Positions 22,622 to 31,684 of a stretch of DNA of 64,000 bases are shown one piece after another. The position numbers and the translations under genes are program-made. The DNA comes from Virgibacillus oceani. GTDB lineage: Bacteria > Bacillota > Bacilli > Bacillales > Amphibacillaceae. The number at the start of each line of letters is the position of its first letter. The stretch's first letter is position 1. The notes beneath the pieces were generated by a model. The model saw only the letters and a program-made list of their open reading frames with translations, did no database searches and was not told the origin of the DNA. The stretch covers positions 62,001 through 126,000 of the forward strand of contig NZ_BMFR01000004.1 of the NCBI RefSeq assembly GCF_014638995.1, written 5' to 3'.

Positions 22622-23545
22622 TTACTTGCGTTCTTTTGGATCTAATGCATCTCTCATTGCGTCACCAATTATGTTAAATGCTAACATGGTTAAACAAATA
22701 AAGAATGCAGGGAAGAACAACTGGTACGGATAGTATTGCAGTGCTGGTAATGCATCTGATGACATCGTACCCCAACTAGCGAGTGGTGCCGGAACACCAA
22801 GTCCTAGATAGCTTAGGAATGCTTCCGTAAAAATAGCATTTGGAATTGTAAGTGTTAATGTAACAAGTACAGGTCCTAACGTATTTGGTACAAGGTGTCT
22901 AAATAGAATCCTGGAATTACTTGCTCCAAGCGACTGTGAAGCCATGACATATTCCTCGGATCTCAATTGCATTACCTGCCCCCGAACAATCCTCGCCATG
23001 TTTATCCAGCCTGTTATGGTCATTGCGATAATCAGCGTCCAAAGCCCCTGAGGCATAATAACCATAAGCAAAATAACAACCAGCAAATATGGTACACCGT
23101 ATAAAATATCAGCAATACGCATCATGTATTCGTCAATTTTTCCGCCAAAGAAGCCTGATACTGCGCCCCAAATAACACCAATGATCAAGTCAATAAAGGC
23201 AGCCATCAAACCGATGAATAAGGAAATTTTTGCCCCGTACCATGTTCTGGCAAACATATCCCTTCCTAATGAATCAGTCCCAAACCAATGCTCTGCTGAT
23301 GGAGGCTGATTCGAGCCAATAAGGTCATTTTCGTAGTAATTCTGTCCAGAAATAGGTCCGCCAATAAACGACAATATTCCAAGGATAACAATTACAACGA
23401 TTCCTGCTAAAGCCAATTTATTTTTCTTAAAGCGGCGCCAAGCATCTTTCCAAAAGGAGGTACTTTCGCCAGCTATTTTTTCAGCATCTTCATGTTTCTT
23501 TTCTAATGGTTCGAAATCACTATTTTTTAAGTTTAATTGTTCCAT
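22622..23545 (-). CDS. oppC: Oligopeptide ABC transporter permease, OppC
   Basis: Permease of 307 residues with a long cytoplasmic N-terminus (about 40 residues), an OppC_N helix and five further helices. The EAA loop is YVMASQSLGASNSRILFRHL. It follows oppB by 3 bp. Confidence 0.9.
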   Translation of the reverse strand: MEQLNLKNSDFEPLEKKHEDAEKIAGESTSFWKDAWRRFKKNKLALAGIVVIVILGILSFIGGPISGQNYYENDLIGSNQPPSAEHWFGTDSLGRDMFARTWYGAKISLFIGLMAAFIDLIIGVIWGAVSGFFGGKIDEYMMRIADILYGVPYLLVVILLMVIMPQGLWTLIIAMTITGWINMARIVRGQVMQLRSEEYVMASQSLGASNSRILFRHLVPNTLGPVLVTLTLTIPNAIFTEAFLSYLGLGVPAPLASWGTMSSDALPALQYYPYQLFFPAFFICLTMLAFNIIGDAMRDALDPKERK

Positions 23546-23548
23546 AGT

Positions 23549-24481
23549 TTACTTGTCCCCCTTCCCGGCTACTTTTATCCGAGGATCGACTAATCCGTAA
23601 ATCAAGTCGACTATTAATATTGAAACTAATAGAAGGACACTAAAGAATACAGTAGTTCCCATAATTACGGTATAATCACGGTTTGTAACACTAACAACAA
23701 ATTCATTTCCTAAACCTGGAATTGCAAATATTTTTTCAATAACAAAACTTCCTGTAAGAATTGCTACTACTAATGGTCCTAAATAAGACACTACTGGTAA
23801 AATCGCATTACGTATGGCATGACGATACGTAACAATTCGTTCGTTCAAACCTTTTGCTTTTGCTGTTTTAATATAATCGGAATTCAGCACATCCAGCATA
23901 CTTGACCGCATCAGTCGGGCAATAAACGCGAGTGGTGTTGTTGCTAATGCGATAGCAGGTAAAATGGTATGTGCAAACGACTCAAATCTGGCCACCGGCA
24001 GCATCTCTAATTTCACCGCAAAAACATATTGCAGTACGGATGCCAGGATAAAGCTTGGCACGGATATACCGAGAACGGCGATTACCATTGCAAAGTAATC
24101 TCCAAACTTATTATGTTTCAGTGCCGCTATGACACCCAATAATATACCGATGGATAATGCAAGGAATATAGCCTCTGCTCCCAGAATTAAAGAGTATGGG
24201 AAACTTCTGCTAATAATATCATTTACACTTTGTCCAACATATTTAAATGATGGACCGAAATCCCATTGTACGATATTAACAAGATAATCAAAATATTGTT
24301 GATATAATGGATCATTTAATCCATACTGTTCATTCATTTGCTGTTCAATAACAGGTGGTAATTTCCTCTCCGATGCAAACGGACCACCTGGTGCTGCCTG
24401 CATTAAGAAAAACGTGATTGTTACGATGAAAAACAATGAAACTAATATAAACCCTAAACGTTTTAGCAGGTACCTAGCCAA
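23549..24481 (-). CDS. oppB: Oligopeptide ABC transporter permease, OppB
   Basis: Permease of 310 residues. The first helix follows [11 protein letters not shown], and the family block [12 protein letters not shown] is visible. EAA loop [29 protein letters not shown] lies upstream of the start. A 272-bp gap containing a strong hairpin separates it from oppA, which would let the binding proteins be made in excess over the permease. Confidence 0.9.
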   Translation of the reverse strand: MARYLLKRLGFILVSLFFIVTITFFLMQAAPGGPFASERKLPPVIEQQMNEQYGLNDPLYQQYFDYLVNIVQWDFGPSFKYVGQSVNDIISRSFPYSLILGAEAIFLALSIGILLGVIAALKHNKFGDYFAMVIAVLGISVPSFILASVLQYVFAVKLEMLPVARFESFAHTILPAIALATTPLAFIARLMRSSMLDVLNSDYIKTAKAKGLNERIVTYRHAIRNAILPVVSYLGPLVVAILTGSFVIEKIFAIPGLGNEFVVSVTNRDYTVIMGTTVFFSVLLLVSILIVDLIYGLVDPRIKVAGKGDK

Positions 24482-24690
24482 AAGTTACACCTCCAAAATT
24501 CCTTCCTCCAAAAAAATAGGAGTGATCCACATCACCCCTTACCAGTTAATTTCATTATTTTACTGTTTTATATAGTAAACAATAAAATACTGATAGCGTC
24601 CCAAACGGTCGCTGTTACATTAAATGCATCAAAGGGGTTCAATCATGTTGTTTTTAACTTTCTGATAATAAAGTCCCAAGCATTAATACA

Positions 24691-24719
24691 AGGTATATAG
24701 ATTGTGCATCTATATACCT
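24691..24719 (-). other. Perfect 12-bp stem-loop downstream of oppA copy 1
   Basis: AGGTATATAGAT (24691-24702), a 5-nt loop and ATCTATATACCT (24708-24719). There is no strong T run on the minus strand, so an mRNA-stabilising or partial-termination hairpin between oppA and oppB is likely. It shares the ATACAAGGTA arm with the hairpin after oppA copy 2. A second small hairpin, GGAGTGAT/ATCACCCC, lies near 24519-24537. Confidence 0.65.
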
Positions 24720-24753
24720 CATATTTAGTTGCTCTTTCAGGTAAAATTATATT

Positions 24754-26442
24754 CTAGTGTTCAGCAATGTAACCCCATTTAAGGTTGAAGCTACCCATAG
24801 GAGATACTTCGATGCCTTTTACATAATCTTTATTCAGCCACAAGTTAGTGTAGAAATAGATTGGTGCAAGCGGCAATTCTTCCATGAATAATGCTTCAGC
24901 TTCACGCAAGATTTCTCTGCGTGCATCTGGGTCTGTTTCAGTTCTAGATTTTTCTAGCAATGCTGAATACTCTTCGTTTTCCCAGTTAGTGTAGTTGTTT
25001 CCACCTACAGATTGGAAGATTTCCAAGAAGTTGATAGCGTCGTTAAAGTCTGCAATCCAGCCCATACGACCAACTTGATAGTTACCTTCACCCATTGTAT
25101 CTAGGAATACGTTCCATTCTTCATTATTTAGTTCTACTTCAACACCAAGATTTTCTCTCCACATATCTTGGATCGCCTGAGCAATTGCGGCATGACCTTC
25201 ATCCGTGTTATAGGTAACTTTGACTACTGGCAATTTATCAATGCCAAGCTCTTCCATACCTTTTTCTAGCAATTCTTTAGCTTTCTCAACATTATTATCT
25301 TCAAAGTAACCTTCTTTGTTTTCTTCAAAGATTGATGGCGGCACTAAAGCCATCGCAGGTTGCTGTTCACCTTTAGTGATACTGTCAACAATACCTTGAC
25401 GGTTAATTGCATATGCAAATGCTTTACGGATATTTACATTGTTAAATGGTTCAACTTCCGTATTGAAAGAGTAGTAGTAAATACCTGCTTTTGGCGAGAT
25501 ATTTAATGAACCATCTTCTTTAAGTGATGGAATAGCAGCAAGCGGAATAGATCCAGTTGGTGAACCTGCCCAATCCAACTCACCATTTTTGTACATTTGC
25601 AATTCTGTATTTTCATCTTCAACCATATACATATTGATTGTTTCAAGTTTTACGTTTTCAGCATCCCAATAATCAGCATTCTTCTTAAGCACGATTTGGT
25701 CTTTGTGTGCCCAGGATTCCATTGTGAATGGACCATTTGTTACATAGTTTTCAGAAACATCTGTAGCCCATTCTGTTTTCCCGTCAACAACATTTTTGTT
25801 TACTGGATAGTAAGTGTGGAATGCTGTTAATTGTAAGAAATATGGTGTTGGCTGCGCAAGCTCTACAACTAACGTTTTATCATCTTTAGCTGTAATACCA
25901 ACTTCGTCTAACGGAACGTCACCAGCTTTTGCTTCTGCGGCGTTCTTAATCGGATATAACTGATAAGCATAATCTGTATCAGGGCTATCTGGGTTTAATA
26001 CCCATTTCCACGCATATTCGAAATCCTGTGCTGTAACAGGGTCTCCATTTGACCATGTAGCACCATCGCGAATAGTAAATGTATAAGTTGTTAAGTCTTC
26101 TGAAGTTTGAATATCAGAAGCCATTGCATTCTCAGGCTCACCGTCCTGGTTAATGCGTGTTAAACCTTCGAAAATTTGGTCAAGCACGGCACTTGAAGTA
26201 GTGTCAGATGCTTTCCCTGGATGTAGTGAAGGTGGTTCAGTTTTGATGTTAACGTTAAACGTTTGATCATCAGCAAGTGCTGTTTCGCCACTATCTCCTT
26301 CTTCTCCACTGCTACCTTCTTCTGCAGTATCTGTATCATCTCCGCCTTCGTTGCTGCTGGAATCATCTCCGCCACAAGCAGCTAAGAAGATACTCATAGC
26401 AAATACGAGTGCTAAAAGTAAAGACCATTTCTTCCAATTCAT
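24754..26442 (-). CDS. oppA: Oligopeptide-binding lipoprotein OppA, copy 1
   Basis: SBP_bac_5 family lipoprotein, 562 residues. Signal peptide with lipobox FLAACGGD, then a Gly/Asp/Glu/Ser linker. The mature part starts near DQTFNVNIKTEPPSLHPGKA. The sequence is closely similar along its whole length to the next gene upstream, so the two are tandem paralogues. It delivers peptides to OppBC. The preceding gap (26443-26872) holds a CodY-like box and a hairpin. Confidence 0.92.
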   Translation of the reverse strand: MNWKKWSLLLALVFAMSIFLAACGGDDSSSNEGGDDTDTAEEGSSGEEGDSGETALADDQTFNVNIKTEPPSLHPGKASDTTSSAVLDQIFEGLTRINQDGEPENAMASDIQTSEDLTTYTFTIRDGATWSNGDPVTAQDFEYAWKWVLNPDSPDTDYAYQLYPIKNAAEAKAGDVPLDEVGITAKDDKTLVVELAQPTPYFLQLTAFHTYYPVNKNVVDGKTEWATDVSENYVTNGPFTMESWAHKDQIVLKKNADYWDAENVKLETINMYMVEDENTELQMYKNGELDWAGSPTGSIPLAAIPSLKEDGSLNISPKAGIYYYSFNTEVEPFNNVNIRKAFAYAINRQGIVDSITKGEQQPAMALVPPSIFEENKEGYFEDNNVEKAKELLEKGMEELGIDKLPVVKVTYNTDEGHAAIAQAIQDMWRENLGVEVELNNEEWNVFLDTMGEGNYQVGRMGWIADFNDAINFLEIFQSVGGNNYTNWENEEYSALLEKSRTETDPDARREILREAEALFMEELPLAPIYFYTNLWLNKDYVKGIEVSPMGSFNLKWGYIAEH

Positions 26443-26473
26443 TAATTTGACCCTCCCTAGTAATCTCTGTTTT

Positions 26474-26488
26474 ATTTGACAGACAATT
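26474..26488 (-). promoter_or_regulatory. CodY-like box upstream of oppA copy 1
   Basis: ATTTGACAGACAATT matches about 11 of 15 positions of the CodY consensus. Its CAGACAATT half also occurs ahead of oppA copy 2, consistent with duplication of gene plus upstream region. The rest of the gap to 26823 is very AT-rich with no gene. Confidence 0.3.
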
Positions 26489-26823
26489 CAAATTATCTGC
26501 AATCAACATTATACTATTATTTCAAAAATATTTCATTAGATTTTTTAAAAAAATTATTTACAATTGTCTCTCAATTTATTTCGAAAGTAGAACCTTTCGC
26601 AAATTGAAACTTTGAAAACCCTTTCAGCATATAGGTCTTTGGCAAATTTGCCGAAATGTAATTTTGTCTAAAAATACTCGAAACTTTTTTGTAAAAAAAC
26701 TTTATTTTTCGCTTTTTTCTAATGAAAATTTTCCAAATTCAGGGAAATTTAAGGGTACATTCGTTCTGCCTTTACTTTCAACAGCATAGATTATTCCCTA
26801 TAAAAATTACAATAATTGTAAAT

Positions 26824-26859
26824 CATACAAGGTAAATAGAGCACTAAATACCTTGTATG
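26824..26859 (-). other. Perfect 11-bp stem-loop downstream of oppA copy 2
   Basis: CATACAAGGTA (26824-26834) pairs with TACCTTGTATG (26849-26859) around a 14-nt loop, 13 nt past the stop codon. No clear T run follows on the minus strand. Arm sequence is shared with the hairpin after oppA copy 1. Confidence 0.6.
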
Positions 26860-26872
26860 AAAATGTTACTTT

Positions 26873-28525
26873 TTAATGTTCTGCAATATAGCCCCATTTT
26901 AATTGAATTGTACCAAGCGGAGAAACGGTAACGTCCTTCACATAATCTTTGTTCAGCCATACGTTAGTATAGAAATAGATTGGTGCAATAGGCATTTCAT
27001 CCATAAAGATTTGTTCAGCTTGACGCAAAATATCTCTGCGTGCTGCTGGATCTGTTTCTGTTTTTGATTTCTCTAGCAAACTAGCATACTCTTCATTCTC
27101 CCAATTCGTATAGTTGTTTCCTCCAACAGATTGGAAGATTTCCAAGAAGTTAATTGCGTCATTGAAATCTGCATTCCATCCCATACGGCCAACTTGGAAG
27201 TTACCTTCACCCATTGTATCCAGGAATACGTTCCACTCCTCATTATTCAGCTCAACATCTACACCAAGGTTTTCTCTCCACATATCCTGAATAGCTTGAG
27301 CAATTGCTGCATGTGATTCACTTGTATTATAGGTAACGCTGATTTTAGGCAGCTTATCCAGGCCTAGCTCATCCAGACCTTTTTGCAGATATTCCTTCGC
27401 TTTTTCTACATCGTTATCTTTAAAGTAGCCTTCATTATTTTCTTCAAATATTGAAGGTGGAACTAAAGCCATTGCCGGTTGCTGTTCACCTTTTGTAATG
27501 CTCTTCACGATACCCTCACGGTTAATCGACAATGCAAATGCTTTACGAATATTGGCATTGTTAAAAGGTTCTTTTTCTGTATTAAACGCGTAGTAATACA
27601 CACCAGCTAATGGTGAAACGTTTAATGTACCTTCCTGTTTCAATGCCGGAATTGCTGCTAGCGGAATCGATCCTGTTGGAGAACCTGCCCAGTCTAATTC
27701 ACTGCTTTCGTACATTTGTAATTCCGTATTTTCGTCATCAATCATATACATATTAACTGTTTCTAGTTTTACATTTTCTGCATCCCAATAATCAGGATTT
27801 TTCTTAAGGACGATTTGATTCTTATGTTCCCATGATTCCATTAGGAAAGGACCATTTGTTACATAATTTTCTCCTACATCCTGCGCCCAATCGTCTACAC
27901 CATCAACAACCTTATGATTTACTGGGAAATAAGTATAGAATGCTGTTAAATCTAAGAAGTATGGTGTTGGTTGATCAAGTTCAACAACCAATGTCTTGTC
28001 ATCTTTTGCTGTAATGCCGACGTCATCTAAAGAACCCTCACTAGTTTTAGCTGCTTCGGCTCCTTTAATTACGTACAATTGGTAGGCATAATCTGTATCC
28101 GGGCTCTCAGGATTAAGCACCCATTTCCAGGCATATTCAAAATCCTGTGCAGTTACAGGATCACCATTTGACCATTTTGCATCTTCGCGAATTTTGAACG
28201 TATATTTTGTTTGGTCATCCGAAACCTCATAGGATTCAGCCATTGCTGGTTCTGCTTCACCATCCTGGTTGATGCGCATTAATCCTTCAAAGGTTTGATT
28301 AAGTACGGCACCTGATGTCGAATCAGTTGCCTTTCCTGGATGTAATGAAGGCGGCTCTGATTTAATGTTAATGTTGAACGTTTGGTCAGCTGCTTGTCCA
28401 GTGCTGCCATCTGAACTATCAGAAGCTCCCTTTGACTCTCCATCAGAATCTCCGCCACAAGCAGCTAAGAAGATACTCATAGCGAATACTAATGTTAGAA
28501 GTAAAGAACCTTTCTTCCAATTCAT
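26873..28525 (-). CDS. oppA: Oligopeptide-binding lipoprotein OppA, copy 2
   Basis: SBP_bac_5 lipoprotein of 550 residues, tandem paralogue of the following gene. Signal peptide and lipobox (FLAACGGD) are the same; the linker is shorter and Ser/Gly-rich. Blocks such as GDPVTAQDFEYAWKWVLNP and GNNYTNWENEEY are shared by both copies. It is the first gene of the opp locus; whether it shares one transcript with copy 1 is open, because 430 bp and a hairpin lie between them. GGAGGG precedes the ATG. Confidence 0.92.
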   Translation of the reverse strand: MNWKKGSLLLTLVFAMSIFLAACGGDSDGESKGASDSSDGSTGQAADQTFNINIKSEPPSLHPGKATDSTSGAVLNQTFEGLMRINQDGEAEPAMAESYEVSDDQTKYTFKIREDAKWSNGDPVTAQDFEYAWKWVLNPESPDTDYAYQLYVIKGAEAAKTSEGSLDDVGITAKDDKTLVVELDQPTPYFLDLTAFYTYFPVNHKVVDGVDDWAQDVGENYVTNGPFLMESWEHKNQIVLKKNPDYWDAENVKLETVNMYMIDDENTELQMYESSELDWAGSPTGSIPLAAIPALKQEGTLNVSPLAGVYYYAFNTEKEPFNNANIRKAFALSINREGIVKSITKGEQQPAMALVPPSIFEENNEGYFKDNDVEKAKEYLQKGLDELGLDKLPKISVTYNTSESHAAIAQAIQDMWRENLGVDVELNNEEWNVFLDTMGEGNFQVGRMGWNADFNDAINFLEIFQSVGGNNYTNWENEEYASLLEKSKTETDPAARRDILRQAEQIFMDEMPIAPIYFYTNVWLNKDYVKDVTVSPLGTIQLKWGYIAEH

Positions 28526-28553
28526 GTGTAAACCCTCCTGTTGTATTGTTTAT

Positions 28554-28568
28554 ATTATTCAGACAATT
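28554..28568 (-). promoter_or_regulatory. CodY-like box upstream of oppA copy 2
   Basis: ATTATTCAGACAATT matches 12 of 15 positions of AATTTTCWGAAAATT and lies 29 bp from the start codon. The site is plausible given known CodY control of peptide importers, but unproven. Confidence 0.4.
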
Positions 28569-28789
28569 TAGGTTTATTAAATTTATCTGTGTAGAGGATT
28601 ATACTACTTTTTCATAAACTTTGCACCCTATTTTTTAAAAAATTATTTAAATTGGTATCATTTTTCCTATTGTAATTTCCATAAAATTGCCTTATTATTA
28701 AAGGCTTTGCTAATTCATCTATTTCATTAAACATTTTTATACGCAATTAATTGGTACTTTTTTCCAATAAACGACACAAAATTAAAAAA

Positions 28790-28816
28790 ACTCCAACTTA
28801 TTGCTAAAGTCAGAGT
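28790..28816 (-). terminator. Terminator of the DHA2-type MFS gene
   Basis: On the minus strand ACTCTGACTT pairs with AAGTTGGAGT and is followed by TTTTTTT. It lies 9 nt past the stop codon at 28825. Confidence 0.85.
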
Positions 28817-28824
28817 AATTTTAA

Positions 28825-30372
28825 TCATTTGTTCTGGTATGCAGATTTATTTCTATAGTGCAAATAACATCCTGTCAGCAATACGAGTGCGGCGAGAATG
28901 CTTGCCGTAATAAACATTTGAGAAAAGGCGGTTTTAAGTGTATCCGTTACAATCTTTAAAATATCGACCTGTAATTCTGTATTGCTTATCATTTCGATTT
29001 GCTCTATTAAATTACCATAGTTCGCTTCACTTGATTTAGAAAAATCCAATAGATTGTTTCCAAATTCCTGTTCAACAGCATTCTGAAGCTTGGAAAAGCC
29101 CCCTGTCATAAATCCAGCATAAATCGTCGGAAAGAGCGTCATGCCAATTTGTCTAATTAAGGATAATGTCCCCAGTGCTGAACCTTGTTCCCCGCTTCTG
29201 GCACTTTCGCCAACTAGCACATTCAAAGGTGCACCAAGTAAGATACCTAGTCCTATTCCGGCTAATATACTAGCTAGTGTAAATGTCCATACCCCATCAA
29301 CTGTAAACGGAAATAACAAAAAGCCTATAACACCAACAACACCAGATAATATAATTGTCTTAGCTGGTCCTTTTCTATCAGTTAAAACCCCGCCTAATCC
29401 TGCACCTATCCCAGAGGAAACCGCAAGCGGAGTTAACCAATACCCGGCATTTTCAACGGGAACCTGTAATACTTGCTGGACGTAAGCAGGAATAAAAATT
29501 ATCCCTGCAAGAAACCCGCCGGATAATAAACCGAGGATCAATGTAATTTGAAATAAACGCTTTTTCAACAAAGAAAAAGCAAGAATTGGATCACCGCCAC
29601 GATTTTCAACTTGACGTTCATGGTAAACCAAGGCAAGCAATAAAATAATACCAATGAGCAAAAATGGAGCTACATTTACTTGTGTGATACTTTCTAAAAC
29701 TGCTTGGCTATTTAGATTTGTAATGCCAAACATTAATGCAAGGATTGCACATGCCAGCAATGCAGTCCCAACAAGATCCAGCGGTTTAGAAGTACCCGGT
29801 TTCGTTTCATCGATTTTTAAGAAGCCAAATACAATGAGAAAAATTGCTATTGGTATATTAATTAGAAATAACCAATGCCATGACCCTGTTATATCAAGAA
29901 TTACTGCACCGAGATTAGGACCAATAACCGCAGCAAAACCATTCATTCCGCCAAGCATCCCCAGTGCCTTCCCCTGTTTATCCTTAGGTAATGCAGCAAG
30001 AATATGGGAACTCCCAATAATAAAAATACCTCCGCCGCCAATCGACTGAATCAACCTGGCAATAAGCAGAAAAATGAAATTTGGGCTAAATGCAACGAGT
30101 AACGAACCAATTCCAAATAGAATTATTTCTATAATAAATAAACGTTTTCGGCCAAATTTGTCGGAAAGCTTGCCAATGATCGGAACACTAACTGCAATCC
30201 CAAGTGTGTATAAGGTGATACTCCATGCTCCCCACGATGGGGAAATACTAAATGAATCATTAATTGTAGTTAGTGCAGTACTTATAATTCCATTGTCCAA
30301 ACCTGCCATAAATACACCGATCGTGAACAATGTTATTGCCCATTTTTGTGATGTTTTATTTTTCTCTTTCAT
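28825..30372 (-). CDS. MFS drug exporter, DHA2 (EmrB/QacA) type
   Basis: 515-residue major-facilitator protein with about 14 hydrophobic helices, the count typical of DHA2 drug:H+ antiporters. Motif A, GKLSDKFGRKRLF, follows helix 2, and FMAGLDNGIISTALTTI in helix 1 is typical. A soluble-looking loop with coiled-coil character lies between the last two helices (about 430-490). The substrate cannot be told. It stands alone between two terminators. Confidence 0.85.
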   Translation of the reverse strand: MKEKNKTSQKWAITLFTIGVFMAGLDNGIISTALTTINDSFSISPSWGAWSITLYTLGIAVSVPIIGKLSDKFGRKRLFIIEIILFGIGSLLVAFSPNFIFLLIARLIQSIGGGGIFIIGSSHILAALPKDKQGKALGMLGGMNGFAAVIGPNLGAVILDITGSWHWLFLINIPIAIFLIVFGFLKIDETKPGTSKPLDLVGTALLACAILALMFGITNLNSQAVLESITQVNVAPFLLIGIILLLALVYHERQVENRGGDPILAFSLLKKRLFQITLILGLLSGGFLAGIIFIPAYVQQVLQVPVENAGYWLTPLAVSSGIGAGLGGVLTDRKGPAKTIILSGVVGVIGFLLFPFTVDGVWTFTLASILAGIGLGILLGAPLNVLVGESARSGEQGSALGTLSLIRQIGMTLFPTIYAGFMTGGFSKLQNAVEQEFGNNLLDFSKSSEANYGNLIEQIEMISNTELQVDILKIVTDTLKTAFSQMFITASILAALVLLTGCYLHYRNKSAYQNK

Positions 30373-30404
30373 AACAGCATCTCCAATTATGTATGTCCTT
30401 TAAA

Positions 30405-30436
30405 AATAAGAGGGCTCTAAGCAAAAGAGCCCTCCC
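30405..30436 (-). terminator. Terminator of the DUF1002 gene
   Basis: On the minus strand GGAGGGCTCT pairs with AGAGCCCTCT, followed by TATTTTTAAA. Confidence 0.88.
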
Positions 30437-30447
30437 TGTAATAAAAG

Positions 30448-31371
30448 TTAATTAAACAATCCTTGTAAAAAGTTTCCTATCAGCTGGAAAAACTCCTTGA
30501 AAAAGTTTCCTGCCTTTTCCCAAAACCCTGCATCCAAACCTAATTCATCTGCTTTATTCTTGATCGCTGATGTAAGGTCCTCCAGTTGGTTCTTAACTTT
30601 ATCAAAGTCTATATTTAAGTCCCGCATTTTTTCGAAAAGATCTGTCAGCATTTGGCGATCGGCTTCACTTAATGAGATGTCAAGCTTGCTTAACTGATCT
30701 TGAACAATTTGCTCAACTTCTTCTTTTGTTGCCGGATCTTGTTCAGCGATGGCTTTCTTAATTTCCGTAATTAGCCCACTCACTTTTTCCTGGTTTAACC
30801 CCTCTTTTTTGGCAAGGTCTGTTACGACACCCAATTCTTCATCGGCTAATTCCATGCGTTCTTTGTCGAGTGGGACGCCCTGTGCATCGTAAGCTTTGTA
30901 AATTCCAGTCAATGCCGAGTGCCCGCTAACCTTTACAGGTGAAGCAACTTCGACCGTCGCATCTTCAACTCCTGCGGTTAGCAATGCATTTGCATACATT
31001 TCTGTTGTCACTTCCGTAATATTATCTGCTGTCACAATATTAATGACTAATCCTGAGCCTTTTTCTTCTCGTGTGATTTTTGCCGATGAAAATAACCGTG
31101 CAGTAGAGTCACCATTTATATATTTAGCAACATCTTGTCCAGTAACAGTATACTCTTCAACAGCTTCCGAATCCGTTACACCAAGTGATTCACGCACTTC
31201 CTTTTTCTGTGCATCTGATAATGTACCGCCATAAACAACAATTGGAACTCCTAATTTTTCATTTATACTATCTGAATTATTTCCGTCAGCAGCAAATACT
31301 GGTGTAGAAATTCCGGCAGCTAACCCAATGATTAGAACAAAAACCGCTGTCAGTTTTATGAATCGTTTCAT
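30448..31371 (-). CDS. Secreted DUF1002 protein, YpuA-like
   Basis: 307-residue exported protein. The signal peptide is at residues 1-28 (ends PVFAAD). Residues about 40-190 form the DUF1002 region (VVYGGTLSDAQKKEVRESLG, SGLVINIVTADN). The C-terminal 110 residues are helical and charged and end in an amphipathic hydrophobic stretch (NFFKEFFQLIGNFLQGLF). Biochemical role unknown. It has its own terminator and no operon partner. Confidence 0.85.
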   Translation of the reverse strand: MKRFIKLTAVFVLIIGLAAGISTPVFAADGNNSDSINEKLGVPIVVYGGTLSDAQKKEVRESLGVTDSEAVEEYTVTGQDVAKYINGDSTARLFSSAKITREEKGSGLVINIVTADNITEVTTEMYANALLTAGVEDATVEVASPVKVSGHSALTGIYKAYDAQGVPLDKERMELADEELGVVTDLAKKEGLNQEKVSGLITEIKKAIAEQDPATKEEVEQIVQDQLSKLDISLSEADRQMLTDLFEKMRDLNIDFDKVKNQLEDLTSAIKNKADELGLDAGFWEKAGNFFKEFFQLIGNFLQGLFN

Positions 31372-31639
31372 TTCATTATTCCCCTTTACATACAGATTTA
31401 TAATCTCGTATTTTTGAATCTATCAACTATTCTATTATATTCATTCTTAATTTAGTACCCAGTTTTTACAGTTGAAACACATATTTAATATACTTATTAG
31501 CTTAGCACAAAGTTTCATTTTACCGTTAATTTAATAGGTGAAAAAGGACAACTATTTGTGAGCAGATAACTTTCAATCTAATTTTATATTGGCTATTATT
31601 TAGGGTGTCGAAATAATTGCACGAAAGAAGGGTATTCTC
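31372..31639. other. Divergent intergenic region, no gene seen
   Basis: AT-rich region between the divergent DUF1002 and MFS genes. It must hold both promoters. I see no hairpin and no confident -35/-10 pair. Confidence 0.5.
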
Positions 31640-31684
31640 ATCGTTGATCAACAAAATCCTATTGTAAAGCGTAATTTAGCAATC

